A DNA stretch of 64,000 nucleotides from Arachnopeziza araneosa. Taxonomy: Eukaryota; Ascomycota; Leotiomycetes; Helotiales; Arachnopezizaceae. A program made the translations under genes and the position numbers. The notes under the pieces were generated by a model. The model did no database searches, was not told where the DNA came from, and saw only the letters and a list, made by a program, of their open reading frames with translations. Position 1 is the stretch's first letter. The number at the start of each line of letters is the position of its first letter. Positions 35,658 to 46,583 of this stretch are shown piece after piece. The DNA is taken from contig QYAI01000025.1 in the NCBI GenBank assembly GCA_003988855.1, forward strand, positions 124,001-188,000, given 5' to 3'.

Positions 35658-36494
35658 ATGAATCAAAATTTGCTTGTATACTTTTCTTGTGCTTGGAGGA
35701 CTTTTCAGGGATAGGGAGTTGGGGTTCTGAATGTATACCAATGGATATAAGCTGCATTTCACTCGCTATGGGTTTAGCTAGCTGTTAATATGGTGTGAAA
35801 TATGAAAATCAGTATAAGAACTCGTCAAGTCCTGGATTATATGATATTCATGAATGTGCAAAACCCCATCTGAACGCCTTTGTGATCCCAAACAGAAGCC
35901 CACTGAACATGCCTCTATCAGAGCAAGTCAACCGTCCTTTCGAAGGCCACCGCCATACAGTACTCGAGAAGATCCAACGCCCAGTCCCGGCTCCAAACCG
36001 AGCATCATGACGAGACGAGTTATTTTCGGATCGGATCCAGAGTTCCCACGCAGAGAGGCCGCTCGATTCAGACCCTCAAACGACTCGTCCGATTCGTCTC
36101 TGGCCATCCGTCTCAGACGGGTCGTCTCAGGAGAGCTTCTGTTGTAGAGTCGGCGCTTGGGAGAGGCCACGGAGAGATCATGCAGGGATGGAACGGCACT
36201 GTCGATAGCGAATGAATTATAGACGCATTGAACTATTGTATTTGCATGTCCCGCAGCGATGGTGAAAAAGAGGCTTGATGAAAGCCTCTCTGTATTTGTT
36301 CACTTTCTGCCGCCATTCCTTTTGGTTACTGTACTGGTACTGGTATTGGTACACTCGGCATTCTCATCAAGTGATGGATGTGCCAGCCAAACAAAATCGT
36401 GCCCCCCAGTTATAATGAAGCCTTATGATTTCTCCCATCCACCTGCCTGCCCATCCACCCGCCTGCCCTCCCACAGCTCTCATCCCCTTTCCCC
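35658..36494. other. convergent 3' intergenic region
   Basis: An 837-bp gap between the converging HAM-8-like gene and MPC1. Short ORFs only. A TGGTACTGGTACTGG direct repeat sits near 36330-36350. Confidence 0.5.
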
Positions 36495-37112
36495 TTACTT
36501 CCCAACAACCTCCTTCGCTTTCTCAACGGCTCTCCCTACCTCCCCCTCCACGGTCTCAACCACATTCTTGACCCCCTCCTTCGCCTTCAGCTTCTCAAAT
36601 TCCTCTTTACCTCCCCACTTGTGATACTGCATCCACCGATAACCCTGGGTAAGCTGTGCGCCCTCATTCACAAAGTGACATAGGAAGAGCAGATAGTTCT
36701 TCGGTGAGACGGCGAGCGCATAACGCATGAAGGTGGCCGAGTAGATGGTTAAGGCGCCGGTCATGCGGCCGGAGATTCTGGTGATGGTTAGAGATTCTGA
36801 CGCCGTGGCTGACAGAGCAAAGGAAAGCTGGGAGGGAGACGCACAATTCAGGACTCTTTTGCGTGTCCATCACCGCCGCAATAGGGATACCGAAGTTACT
36901 GACTGGGCCCCAGAAATCTGCCGAATTATCAATTAGCATTTACCTCTTCTATTCCTACCCATCCGACTGCTGAAGTACAGCTCAAGAGCGAGCTTAAATC
37001 CGAGCTCCAAGTGTTTGGCTCAGAGTGAGGTAAACATACGGGTAGAGCAGACATAATTGAGGGTGGGATTGGCTCGGATCTTCGCATTGAGTGCTTTGAT
37101 AAAGGCTGCCAT
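36495..37112 (-). CDS. MPC1: mitochondrial pyruvate carrier subunit 1
   Basis: Exons are 37040..37112, 36845..36917 and 36495..36777 (142 aa); introns are 122 and 67 nt. The family core STHFWGPVSNFGIPIAAVMD is created across the first splice, followed by ELISGRMTGALTIYSATFMRYA across the second, then SPKNYLLFLCHFVNEGAQLTQGYRW. Two to three short hydrophobic helices fit the MPC fold. The tail after KWGG is charged (Lys/Glu/Val-rich) and longer than usual. Family knowledge: MPC1 pairs with an MPC2-type subunit in the inner mitochondrial membrane to import pyruvate. It sits 5 kb from the pyruvate carboxylase gene on the same strand, with other genes between. Confidence 0.95.
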
Positions 37113-37598
37113 TTTGGAGTGGAGATATGGGTTGTGCAGAGCAAGCTGCTGAGTGAGGGTGAAGATTTGTAAAGGATGATGATGTTGAGGAAGTTTATCC
37201 AACCCCGAAGTAGGGTCACGTGCGTATTATTAACTGGAAGTTCAGCCGGTTTTTGGAGTTGAAGAAACAAGTGTCTTAGAATAGGAAAGCTTTAGAAATG
37301 TCACAGATCGTAATTGCATTTGATAAATCCTTTCACTGTCACTACCAGAATTGTGCCTTACCTTAAACAAAACTTGCTCTGTCACGCTCGAAAACTAAGA
37401 GTTCATTTTCGCTGGCCAGACAGTGAGGTTGTATCAATGGTCATTCGACTTGCATTGATGGTGCTGTCTATGCTACATATTGACTAGTTTTTGATATTTG
37501 TAGGCCAAACGCCTCCTCAACGCCTTAATTTTGCTTGAATTTTCTCCTTGCCCCACCATACCCTCGAAAGACCCTTCATGATATGTATCCAAGCTTTG
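37113..37598. other. intergenic region, MPC1 promoter and SMB1 3' end
   Basis: A 486-bp gap between two minus-strand genes, with a CACGTG box at 37217 close to the MPC1 start. No gene seen. Confidence 0.5.
37217..37222. promoter_or_regulatory. CACGTG E-box upstream of MPC1
   Basis: Context GTCACGTGCG, about 105 bp before the MPC1 ATG, at normal promoter distance. Recognition by a bHLH factor is inferred. Confidence 0.4.
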
Positions 37599-38532
37599 TT
37601 ATCTTCTTGGGGGAGCAAACCCTGGAGGTGGGCCTCCTCCTGGTGGGAAACCTGGTGGCGGGAAAGCTCCTCCAAAACCTCCTGGCGGTGCTAGGTTGTG
37701 AGTCAGCATAACGAGTGAATATCAGGATTGGATAACCATACCAGCTCGTCCAAATCCAGGTGCACCAGGGAATCCACCAGGGGCTCCAAAACCTCCAGGT
37801 GCGCCCATAGCTGCAGGACCCTATCAAATATTAGCTGTAATCTCTACAAACAATACAAACAGGAGCATACCGCTAGGCCAATTGGTGCACCACGTCCAGC
37901 TGGTCGTGCAATACCAGCACCTGCAGCCAAAGTTGAAGACATTCCACCTGGCGCACTCGCTCCTAATCTCGCAGCTGGATCCGCTGGAGGTGGGGATTCG
38001 ACAGATAGAGAGATGATATGAGCCCCTCGGACGATCGCAAGACCCAAGGTACGCTTCTCCTCTGACTCGACGAGTGGAGCAGAGCTACTTGCAGCGCCTG
38101 GTGCTGCCGATTTTGTTGCCTTGCGCTTTACACGTCTGAACTCCTCGGTGTCGGCGAGAACCAGGTTCATATGCTGTGAAAGTTAGGTTTTGACCAAACT
38201 CGACCAGATGCGCATAGTACCTTATCAAAAGCAAGCATTTGTCCAACCATTTGACGTCCATCGTTCAGTGTAACCCGCATGCGATAGTTTATCTGAAAGA
38301 GAATAGAATGGTTAGCAAATGTAAAGTAGACAAACTCTCGCCTAAACTGTCCTGACCAGCATCGCGGGTCCAGGTTTCAAGGAATCGAAGAAAGCTCCGG
38401 AGGCTTCAAAGGGGTATTTAACGTACAAGGCCCGCCTATTGAAAGAGTTAAGGTCAGCCTACAATGTCAACATTGAGCTTGATAGCTAGGAGAAGGGTCT
38501 AAACTCACCATCTTTCCCTGCTTGTTCGCCAT
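37599..38532 (-). CDS. SMB1: core spliceosomal protein SmB
   Basis: Six exons: 38509..38532, 38427..38435 (9 nt), 38221..38292, 37871..38173, 37742..37820 and 37599..37690 (192 aa). Introns are 73, 134, 47, 50 and 51 nt. Sm motif 1 (INYRMRVTLNDGRQMVGQMLAFDKHMNLVL) is joined across introns and Sm motif 2 is KRTLGLAIVRGAHIISLSV. The C terminus is the Gly/Pro-rich tail typical of SmB (GGFPGAPGFGRAAPPGGF). The 9-nt exon encodes Ala-Gly-Leu between KM and INYRM, the spacing other SmB proteins have (human SKMLQHIDYRM). SmB is in the heptameric Sm ring of U1, U2, U4 and U5 snRNPs. It is divergent from RPL11 across 292 bp. Confidence 0.94.
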
Positions 38533-38824
38533 GTTGATCGAGATGCACGTACAACGGCTTCTCTTGAGTATTTCAAATATTGGAATTGAAGTGCTTGGAC
38601 TTCAACAACTGTTCAGCTTTCACAAGCGTGATAAGTTGTGATTTGATGATCTTCTGCTTCATGGCGGCTCTGGTCGAAATTCATATCAAGTTCGCTTAGC
38701 TAGATCAGTTTAGGTTAGCGTCTCTGCTAGCCCACACACTCAATTCGGAATTTCAACCTCGAACTTTTCTGACTATCCGACCAAACCACCAACAGAATCC
38801 CACGTCAATTCGCCTTCAATCAAA
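38533..38824. promoter_or_regulatory. bidirectional SMB1/RPL11 promoter
   Basis: Only 292 bp separate the two start codons, so both 5' UTRs and promoters must share it. The RPL11-proximal third is pyrimidine-rich on the plus strand (CAACCTCGAACTTTTCTGAC), which is common in fungal ribosomal-protein leaders. A shared control element is inferred. Confidence 0.6.
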
Positions 38825-39452
38825 ATGGCAGAAGATAAGGCCGGAAACCCTATGAAGGAGCTTCGAATCCAGAAGCTTGTTCTTAATATCTCAGTTGGAG
38901 AGTCTGGTGACAGACTTACTCGTGCCGCAAAGGTGTTGGAACAATTGAGCGGTCAAACTCCTGTCTATAGTACGTTTTTTAATTCTTGAAAGCTTTCGAC
39001 GGTTCCTAATAATATCTCATAGGCAAGGCCCGATACACTGTCCGAACATTCGGTATCCGTCGTAACGAAAAGATTGCCGTCCATGTCACCGTGCGTGGAC
39101 CAAAGGCTGAGGAAATCTTGGAGCGTGGATTGAAGGTCAAGGAATATGAACTCCGAAAGCGAAACTTCTCTGAGACTGGCAATTTTGGTTTCGGTATCAG
39201 TGAACATATCGATCTTGGTATCAAGTACGACCCTGCGATTGGTATTTACGGAATGGATTTCTACGCCTGCATGTGAGTAGTCCAGACAGCATTCCGGATC
39301 GACTCCAGTACTGATGATATAACAGGACTCGTCCTGGTGAGCGCGTTGCTAAGCGCCGTCGTGCACAAACCCACGTTGGATCTGCCCACAAGATCAAGCG
39401 TGAGGAGACAGTTAAATGGTTCAAGAACCGTTTCGAGGGTATCGTTAGATAA
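38825..39452 (+). CDS. RPL11: 60S ribosomal protein L11 (uL5)
   Basis: Exons are 38825..38969, 39023..39272 and 39326..39452 (173 aa, normal length); both introns are 53 nt. It begins MAEDKAGNPMKELRIQKLVLN and contains the conserved NISVGESGDRLTRAAKVLEQL, TVRTFGIRRNEKIAVHVTVRG and FGFGISEHIDLGIKYDP, ending with FKNRFEGIVR. uL5 sits at the central protuberance of the large subunit, contacts 5S rRNA and is loaded with the 5S RNP. It is head to head with SMB1. Confidence 0.97.
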
Positions 39453-39741
39453 ATGCGGCATTCGAGGCTGGGAACATGATTCTTTCTACATTTCGCATGG
39501 GCTTATGGAGTAAATGAGTTAAGCATGAAAGTATCGTCAAAATGGCTGTATGTCACTGCATCTACGGATCAGAATGCATTTAAACACAGTCAACAACACT
39601 GTTCAGCTAGTCCTATGGACGCTGCGGCCTAAGAGTCCGACCGGCTTGCCGGCTTTTTGCAAACGTTTTGTGATGATTTTCTAGGCGCGTAGATGATCAA
39701 GTTGATTGATGCTCTTATTTCTCTTAAGGCTGATCAACGGC

Positions 39742-40089
39742 TCATGTGCAAGATTTGCCAGACGCCGATCCAGCCCCTCTCATGAATGTAAATTTCCAGA
39801 ACGGAAACAATGTATGTTCACCAATAAGGCTTTTTCCCTTGTTCACTTCGTTGAAACTCTGACTGCCAACGTCCTGGTTTTGATCACCCTGCTCTTGACT
39901 GCCTAGCTTAGAAGCATGGCCAAGCAAGTGGTGGTTCGATCCTCCGGCTCGCGAGTAAGCTTCCTCGATATTCTTGGTGCCTGGTGTTTTGAAAGAATTG
40001 AGAACACTCGAGCTACTCTCTGGATTTGAAGATGGTTGAGTCTCTGTAGAAGGTGCGTTTGAGTCGGTGGTCGAGTTTCTGGGATCCAT
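39742..40089 (-). CDS. small hypothetical fungal protein
   Basis: An uninterrupted 115-codon reading frame starting MDPRNSTTDSN. It is Ser/Thr/Asn/Gln-rich with a central FKTPGTKNIEEAYSRAGGSNHHLLGHASKLGSQEQ stretch that resembles small hydrophilic proteins common in filamentous ascomycetes, possibly stress-related. The last about 25 residues (after NKGKSLIG) look unlike the rest and may be intron read-through from a GTGAAC donor near 39818, so the true C terminus is uncertain. No catalytic motif, signal peptide or membrane segment is present. The function is unknown. Confidence 0.5.
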   Translation of the reverse strand: MDPRNSTTDSNAPSTETQPSSNPESSSSVLNSFKTPGTKNIEEAYSRAGGSNHHLLGHASKLGSQEQGDQNQDVGSQSFNEVNKGKSLIGEHTLFPFWKFTFMRGAGSASGKSCT

Positions 40090-40887
40090 GATAGAGATGA
40101 GGGTCTTGTCTTTTGAAGATTGCTTTTACGCAAACGTAGATGCAGGTAGATCTCTATTTGTGATATCGAAAGTTTGAATCAGACTCCTTCTTGTAGAGCG
40201 TAGGACATCATTGCTTCTCTCTCTTAAGAACCTGAGTACTCGGCAATATCCGCTCGTACCTGACCTTTGTCATCATGTCATTATTTCGTACTATCATTGA
40301 AGCTAGGAGAGCATATGATTAGTATCTGCTTTGGAGCACCTTGTATAAACTTGGCGTAATGAATATCTAGACGTCATCGAGCTTGATGAATGGTCTAGGT
40401 CTGGTTCATTATGCAGTAGTGAGAGTCACTGTATTATATTATCAGGGGTCACTATAGATAACTGTATTACTAGGTTTCACATGTCTCAAAACTTACCTCT
40501 ACCTTTGGAGGATAATCTCCTTTTTCCATTTCGAAAAACGTCTACAAGATATAGAATTACAGATTAGCTCCCCAGTATGTAATAGGTATCTAACCATACC
40601 TATGTTGGTTATTGACAATACTACAATGGTGTATTGCAACGATACGGGAATGTTTTTATATGTTAAATTGAGTTCACTAATTCCTCCATCATCTCTCATA
40701 TGAAAAGTACAGTCTTGCCAACAAGTCCAACTCCAAGCACCATACAATTCCCCTAACGCGAGGAGAACGCTATAATTGATTTAATTTACCCTCTTCACTG
40801 CTCAAATATCAAATTCATTCGCTCGGTTCACTCGGTCAATGGTCGACCCTTTCCTCTCTCCTCCAAAAGCACCGATTCCCGTGTCAT
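40090..40887. other. intergenic region, AT-rich
   Basis: About 800 bp between two small minus-strand genes. It is AT-rich from about 40,250 to 40,760 and has no credible gene; an 82-codon minus ORF at 40499..40747 shows no features. Confidence 0.5.
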
Positions 40888-41441
40888 TTACTTATTCTGC
40901 CCTGCCCCAGTGGTAAAACTAGCAGATGGCAGTCAGCCTCGCAATCATTCTCACAGCTTGGCTCGCCATTCCACCAACGGTACACAATAGAAGACAACTC
41001 ACTTGTGCCACATTTTCCCCAGTAAACCAGTCTCCGGTTTCATATCATGGAAAGACTGCCGTCTCGCCTGAGCTGCCGCGTCGGTGCTATTTCTCTTCTG
41101 GTTCATGAGGCCCGAGAAGAGACCACTTCCGCTTCCGGCGCCGAAGACTTTGGAGATGGACCCGGTTGATCCCTGATTCAGCTTGCTGTTAGCTCGCGTT
41201 TCCAATTGATTTGTGAAGATAGTTCAAATAAGGAGGGAAAAGAAGAAGGCGTAAGGTGAAAACAGGTATCTAATCCGGAGAATTGCACCGGATTGCTCGG
41301 AATGGTGGGAATGTAAAAGACGGAATGATTTCATGCAGAAAGAGGAACACAAACCTTTCGATCACCGCCAATATTATTCGTAGGCGTGCTGACCGTCCCC
41401 GAACCACCCTTAACCGCCGTTGCATTGGATGAAGAAGCCAT
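40888..41441 (-). CDS. small conserved fungal protein, 95 aa
   Basis: Exons are 41355..41441, 41003..41172 and 40888..40918 (95 aa); introns are 182 and 84 nt, both GT-AG, and the total length is in frame. It starts MASSSNATAVKGGSG, has a Gly/Ser-rich middle (SISKVFGAGSGSGLFSGL), a basic NQKRNSTDAAAQARRQSFHD segment and ends LLGKMWHNFTTGAGQNK. The RRQS/RRQSF context is a plausible basophilic-kinase site. I know this type as a short conserved protein of filamentous ascomycetes without an assigned function. No signal peptide or membrane segment. The splice model is supported by the good protein-like C terminus it creates. Confidence 0.65.
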
Positions 41442-42168
41442 TGCCCGTGTTTCTTTGGTCTGAATGTCTTGTGCTGGTAGCTCCTCCCTTTGTAGATGGG
41501 TCTAGATATCCGTTCGATTCGTTGCTATGAACACCAATCGAACAAATAATTTCTGCAAAGAATGAATTAAATATAGTAACTACTATATACTGCAAAGGAT
41601 GGGGAGAGCCCATCTTTATACCACATTACCCCTCCACATTCCCCTTCCCCTCCGCTCCTTTGTCATCCCAATCGACTCCAATCCAATGCAATCCCGCACC
41701 ACACTTAATAATGATCTCACCACTCAGCCCTGCACCCCGCTCGTCACCCCCTAGCTACATTTCACTTACCACACAAGACCAATGAAACTACATGGCATAA
41801 TCGGATAGTCAGGCCACATTCATGCACGAAGACCCCGATCTTCACTTCAGATATATATGGCACTGCGATGACGATGTGAAGTCTGGATCGGGTGTTGAAA
41901 AAAGTCAACTGCGTGAAGAAGATGTATATCCAGTTACTCGAGCTCTGCTCTGATATAATTAATGAGGGTTTCTGTCTCAATATTGAAATTGTGCCTGGTA
42001 CAAGGCAGTGAATTGTTTCCAAAGGTATGGATTCTTCGCCAAAACTTGTGATGAGGGTTCCTTCTAGGCTCTCAAGCAAAACCCCTTTCACCGGTAACCA
42101 TTCCAATCAACCCTCGCCCTTATCAATGCTTCCCGTACATAAAGTTCACCTCGCGCCATGCATACTAT
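41442..42168. other. intergenic region downstream of pyruvate carboxylase
   Basis: A 727-bp gap holding the promoter of the 95-aa protein gene and the PYC 3' UTR. A C-rich, low-complexity block lies at about 41620-41760. No gene seen. Confidence 0.5.
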
Positions 42169-45100
42169 TTATTCTCCCGGTTTGACAATCTTACAGATAA
42201 GATCCGCTCCTCCCACGGAATCGCCCTCTCTGATTTGGATGCTGCTGACCTTACCCGCATGAGGTGCGGAAATAACCATTTCCTATGATTGTTAGTATAG
42301 CGACAATATTCTTTTGGCATCTGACTTACCATCTTCATGGCACTGAGGACAGCAATAGGATCACCCTTTTTAACCTCGCCACCATCCTTGACACGGATCT
42401 CAACAACGACGCCAGACATTGGTGCTCCAACTTGGCTGCTGTCTCCAGGATCTGCCTTGGGCCTGCTAGTATTCTCAACAGCAGCTTTGTTGTCATCTAC
42501 AGTAACTTGACGAACTTCTCCGTTCATCTCGTAGAAGACTTCTCTCTGGCCGGTGGTATCCGATAGTGGTCCAATTGCGAGGAGCTTCAGGATCAATACC
42601 TTACCCTTCTCAAGCTCGACGTGGAATTCCTCTCCGATCTCAGGCCTAGTAAGGAAGTACTTGGTGGGAAGAACACTCAAGTCACCATATTTCTGGACAA
42701 ACTTTCTGTAATCTTCAAACACCTTGGGATACATCGCATAACTAGCGACATCGCATTCAGTAACGCTTCCGTATTTGGTGTAGATGTCCTTCTTGATCTT
42801 TGCGAGATCGAGGGGCTCCAAGAACAAACCTGGGCGTTTGTCGAGCTTACGTCTCCCGCGGAGAGCATTTGTTCTGAGAGGCTCAGGGAAGCCTCCATAT
42901 GGTTGACCCATAAGACCTTCGAAGAATTCAAGGACAGACCCTGGGAAGTCCAACTCTCCAGCTTTCTTTTGAACGTCGTCGAAACTGAGATTATTCGAGA
43001 CCATGAATTGGGCCAAATCACCCACAACTTTCGACGTTGGCGTAACTTTGACAATATCGCCAAGCAAGTCGTTGGCATGTTCGTAAGCCTTCTTGGTTTC
43101 TGCCCATTGTGCTCCGAGACCAAGTTGCGAGGCTTGGAACATCATGTTGGTAAGCTGACCACCAGGAATCTCATGCTCGTAAACCTCAGGATCTGGACCA
43201 GAGAGACCAGCCTCGAATGGTGAGTAGAGCAGGCGAAGTTGGGCCCAGTATGTGTCGATTGCACGAACGTGATGAACGTTAAGACCGGGTTCAAAGTCTG
43301 AACCTTCAAGTGAAGCAAGGACAGCGCCAACACTAGGTTGAGATGTCATACCAGACAAGCTATCAGTGGCAGTATCAACGGCATCAGCACCTGCATTCGC
43401 GCAAGCTACCATGGAAGCAACGCCAGTTCCAGCTGAGTCATGTGTGTGGACGTGAATTGGGAGATCTGGGTACTTCTTGCGAATAGATCCAATCAACAAG
43501 GTAGCAGCCTTTGGTTTAAGGACACCAGCCATGTCCTTGATACCAAGAATGTGAATCTTCAAATGGACAAGTTTCTCTACTAAAGCAAGATAGTACTCCA
43601 AGTTGTACTTCTTATGTGGATTTAGCACTATTACCAAGTTAGCACTGTGAATAACTAAATCACTTAGGGAGCTCGGAAGCTCAGGAGCCGGTGTAAGAGC
43701 GGATACACATATGAAATGCGGGCCTCCGGCTCTTAAAGCAGCTCTCAAATTCCAAAGCGCCAATACAAAAGAATAGAGACTTACTATCACCACTATAGCA
43801 GACGGTTCCCTCAACAACACCGCCAGCTTTCTGGACAGCCTTAATGCCAACCTCGAGCTGGTCGATATCATTCAACGCATCGAAGACCCTGAAAATATCG
43901 ACGCCATGCTTCTTAGCTTGCTCACAGAAGTGGTAGATGGCATTATCGGGTAGTGATGAGTATGCAACACCGTTTGCTCCACGTAGCAACATTTGGAATG
44001 GAATGTTGGGGACTGCCTTTCGCATCTTTCGGAGTCTGTCCCAAGGATCTTCATACAAAAATCTCATGGCAACGTCAAACGTGGCGCCACCCCAGCACTC
44101 AAGAGAATAGAGGTTGCTATAAGCATGGCTAGTCTCCTTTGCAATGTTTAGAAGGTCAACGGTTCGGACTCGGGTTGCCAACAGCGACTGATGGGCATCA
44201 CGCCAAGTTGTGTCCATGAGAAGACAACCCTTGTTCTTTCGAACTGCTTTGGCGAAAGCCTCAGGGCCTTGCTCGACAATGATGTTTCTCCATCCCTTCT
44301 GGCATGGTTCAGAAGTATCGATCTTGTGGCCAGCATCATCAAAAAGCTCTGGCATAATGATTTCAGTCTTGAGTTTGGGGTCTCCGATTTGACCCTTGAT
44401 GCTGCTACCATTGACAGCAACATCCGCCAAATATGATAGCAGTTTTTGGGCACGATTTTGACTACCAACAAGATCGAACAGTGCCGGTGTGTCGTCAATG
44501 AAGGTTGTCCAGCAGTTACCCTCGATGAATGTTGGATGTGTAAGTAGAGATGCTAAGAAAGGAATATTGGTCTTGACACCACGAATACGGAACTCCACTA
44601 GAGCACGGAGCATCTTTCTTCGGGCAATTTCATAGGTAGAGCCATGGCAAGTGCACTTTACCAGCATCGAATCGTAGAACGCTGATCGAATGAATGAGTT
44701 AGCATGTGTCATAAGAATTGGAGACAATCCAGAAAAAAATACGGCCAAGTCCAGTTCGAGCTGTAAGCTCAACCCAATGGTCGCAAGAAGATATGGGAAT
44801 CAGAGACTGAGGAAGAAGGAAGGAGTTACTAACGAGTAATCATGGCGCCAGCGAAACCATTTCCACCGTCTAGTCGAACTCCGTTACCACCTGCTGATCG
44901 GTAAACTTCGATCTTTCCAGTATCAGGCGAGAAGCCTTTTGCCGGATCTTCTGTGGTGATACGGCACTGAATTGCAAAACCTCGCGTAGAGATACGGTCT
45001 TGCGTAAGTCCAAGCTGGGCTAGAGTGGCACCTGCAGCAATTTGGATCTGGGCAGCGATGATATCGATGCCGGTGATTTCCTCGGTGATAGTATGCTCGA

Positions 45101-46583
45101 CTTGAATACGGGGATTTATTTCGATAAAGTAGTATCGATTCTTCTGGTCAACCAGGAATTCCGCTGTACCAGCATTGCGGTAATTCACTGACTTTGCCAG
45201 TTTAACTGCATCATTCAGGAGAGCATCTCTGACGGCGACTGGGAGATCTTTAGCTGGTGCTAACTCGACGACTTTCTGATGTCTTCGCTGCACGGAACAG
45301 TCACGCTCGTACAAGTGCACAATGTTTCCATGGTTATCGCCTAGAAGTTGGACCTCGATATGTTTGGGCTTGTCAAGGAAGCGCTCAACAAACACGGTTC
45401 CGTTGCCAAAAGCGGATTTTGCCTCGGATGTGGCACGCTTGAAGGAGTCTTCAAGGTCTGCTTGCTGTCGGACAACTCGCATACCACGTCCACCACCTCC
45501 ATATGCGGCCTTGATAATGATAGGGAAGCCAAATTCGTCAGTGAATTTCTTTACGTCCTCGAATTTGTCGACTGCTCCTTCGGTACCGGGAACAACCGGA
45601 ACACCAGCATTTATAGCCAAGGTCCTCGCAGACACCTTGTCTCCGAGGGAGTCAATGACTTCGGGTGAAGGCCCCACGAACTGTGGGGATCAGTCAGCGG
45701 CATATGTGTGAAACGTGTGAGAGGTGGCCTTACAATGAGACCAGCTTTCTCGACATTTCTGGCAAACCCAGCATTCTCAGAAAGGAAGCCGTATCCTGTC
45801 AAAGACTCAGCAATGTTCATCATATATCCAAGGTTCAGGTCCTACCAGGATGGATCATTTGAGCTCCATGTTGCAACGCGATCTTGATAATCTCATCACC
45901 TGCAAGATATGCTCCGACCGGTGTATATTGACCTCGTTTTCCGATCATGTAGGCCTCATCGGCTTCTGCAGAGCAGGAGTTATCATTAGCATGTTGCCCC
46001 ATGTGCGAAAAATGTGTAGTAGGTACTAACTCTGCCTGTGCATGCCCAGTCGGTCCTCATAACTGCCATTCATCAGCCCTGCTAAGAAGTTTTTCCGACA
46101 TTGGATCCTACCTGAACACAGCGACCGTCTGTAGGGAAAGTTCGTGGGCCTGTTCATAAATTAGCAGATGCATGCAAAAGAAGATTGGTTAGGGTGGTTG
46201 ACTGACAGTACGGAAGATCTGTAAAATCACATGCTGGTTAGCAGACCATCTTCACTTACCCCACCACAAATGAACACCTACACGAATAGCTAGAGAACAT
46301 GGTTAGCAACCTGCAATTAACGTAGCATATAAGGAGAACTTACGAATCTCTCCTCGATTAGCCACTGTAGTACGCAAGAGAGGTCGTCAGCAAGGATCCC
46401 CCCATAAAGTTACGACGAATTGGCCTCTCAAAGGTTAAGGGGAAGCGGACCTAGAATTTTCTTCAATTGCATAATAGAGGAATTGGCACGAATGCGATGA
46501 ATGGTGGTTGGAGGCTTTGGGATATCCTCGCCCTCCTCGAAAACCTCGCTGTAGGGGCCATTGGGTCCATGGAGGTCGGTCAT
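42169..46583 (-). CDS. PYC1: pyruvate carboxylase
   Basis: Twelve exons: 46451..46583, 46344..46364, 46282..46289, 46207..46218, 46112..46149, 46031..46062, 45846..45965, 45734..45795, 44834..45680, 43785..44681, 42330..43627 and 42169..42282 (1193 aa, normal). The biotin carboxylase domain shows KKILVANRGEIPIRIFRTAHEL, KAAYGGGGRGMRVV and FIEINPRIQVEH. The carboxyltransferase domain shows LLMDTTWRDAHQSLLATRVRT and HVHTHDSAGTGVASM. The C-terminal biotin carrier has AMKME, with the biotinylated Lys at 1155, split by the last intron right after AMKM. It makes oxaloacetate from pyruvate, bicarbonate and ATP. Fungal PYC is usually cytosolic, but 47 in-frame codons upstream resemble a mitochondrial presequence (see findings). 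Exons 2-4 are 21, 8 and 12 nt; they are required to build the first motif. Confidence 0.96.
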
